This document shows, piece after piece, positions 7,055 to 7,345 of a stretch of 7,345 nucleotides of DNA. The stretch comes from an uncultured Mediterranea sp. (lineage in GTDB: Bacteria; Bacteroidota; Bacteroidia; Bacteroidales; Bacteroidaceae). The stretch covers positions 1-7,345 of the forward strand of contig CAMGAL010000104.1 in the NCBI GenBank assembly GCA_946007445.1, read 5' to 3'. Made by a program: the position numbers and the translations under genes. The first letter of the stretch is position 1. Each line of letters starts with the position of its first letter. The notes beneath the pieces were generated by a model. The model saw only the letters and a list, made by a program, of their open reading frames with translations. It did not search any database and was not told the origin of the DNA.

Positions 7055-7345
7055 CTATAACTTATATACGATGTCCTTCACGTACTGTGCCCATTCCATC
7101 GGAGTCTTCGACTTGTCGAAGGCCTGCCAGGGGATAGGCTTCCCAATCGTGACGGTGAATGTCTTGTGACGGTTTTTCAGCATTTCGTCAGCCAGATAGA
7201 GCATGGCGATGTTGAACTTGATGCCCAGTGCCTTGCAGACGTAGGCAAGGCGGTAGAAGCTGACGGAGATGCGGCCCTAGCAGTGGGGGGGCGCCAGGTC
7301 GAGGTGCGGATCCTGGGGCGGTCTGACCATGGGCAGCGGCATCAA
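7055..7345 (-). CDS. glsA: Lysophospholipid/glycine-lipid O-acyltransferase, C-terminal part, interrupted by an in-frame stop
   Basis: On the minus strand this frame ends at a TAG (7057-7055) and encodes the C terminus of a PlsC-like 1-acyl-glycerol-3-phosphate acyltransferase. Next to glsB this is most likely GlsA, which adds the second, ester-linked fatty acid to the 3-hydroxyl of the N-acyl glycine. The recognisable part reads SFYRLAYVCKALGIKFNIAM, then LYLADEMLKNRHKTFTVTIG, then KPIPWQAFDKSKTPMEWAQY and VKDIVYKL; the TIGKPIPW block is the typical end of the acyltransferase fold. The catalytic HX4D motif would lie beyond the window. An in-frame TAG occurs at 7279-7277, where related proteins typically have an acidic residue before GRNS. 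The codons upstream of it (7280-7345) encode a proline-rich segment that does not look like the family. This could be a real disruption or, more likely, poor sequence at a contig end. The identity of the tail is well supported; the state of the gene is not. Confidence 0.7.

Noticed and set aside
7280..7345. A frameshift that would restore the GlsA sequence upstream of the TAG
   Set aside because: I translated all three minus-strand frames of this stretch; none gives a convincing continuation of the acyltransferase, so a simple single indel does not explain it.

Overview
The window looks like chromosomal DNA from a Bacteroidales bacterium (Bacteroides, Prevotella or relatives). The evidence is the pairing of a glycine-lipid N-acyltransferase with an O-acyltransferase of the GlsB/GlsA type, the style of the lipoprotein efflux adaptor and TolC-family protein, weak or absent Shine-Dalgarno sequences, and a TAnnTTTG-type promoter element upstream of asd. 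The genes use mostly G or C at third codon positions. This is GC-rich for the genus Bacteroides itself, so a GC-richer lineage of the order is likely; I cannot name the species. There are six genes, only four of them fully contained and undamaged at the window edges, and no RNA gene, mobile element or CRISPR array that I can see.

Layout. Positions 3-2628 (+) form an operon-like block: the end of a STAS-domain anti-sigma-factor antagonist, then a lipoprotein HlyD/RND-type periplasmic adaptor 17 nt downstream, then a TolC-family outer membrane protein overlapping the adaptor by 4 nt (ATGA). The inner-membrane pump that should complete the tripartite machine is not in the window. A perfect 14-bp hairpin (2658-2692) separates this block from the convergent asd gene (2750-3757, -), which encodes aspartate-semialdehyde dehydrogenase. 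A 106-bp divergent intergenic region follows. It carries a good -7 promoter element for asd and a 7-bp inverted repeat overlapping it. The next gene is a large CPA2-family cation:proton antiporter with a C-terminal universal-stress-protein-like region (3864-6011, +). Its last codons overlap a second perfect 14-bp hairpin (5950-5984). Convergent to it lies glsB (6026-7015, -), preceded in its operon by the 3' end of glsA (from 7055 to the window edge, -). Together these two would make the glycine lipids typical of Bacteroidetes membranes.

All of these gene families are known, and I do not see a convincing undescribed system. The points most worth checking are the terminator-like hairpin inside the antiporter coding end (with a stop in another frame just before it), the in-frame TAG in glsA, the odd base composition at both window edges (suggesting draft-contig ends), and the STAS gene joined to an efflux adaptor/TolC pair without a pump.
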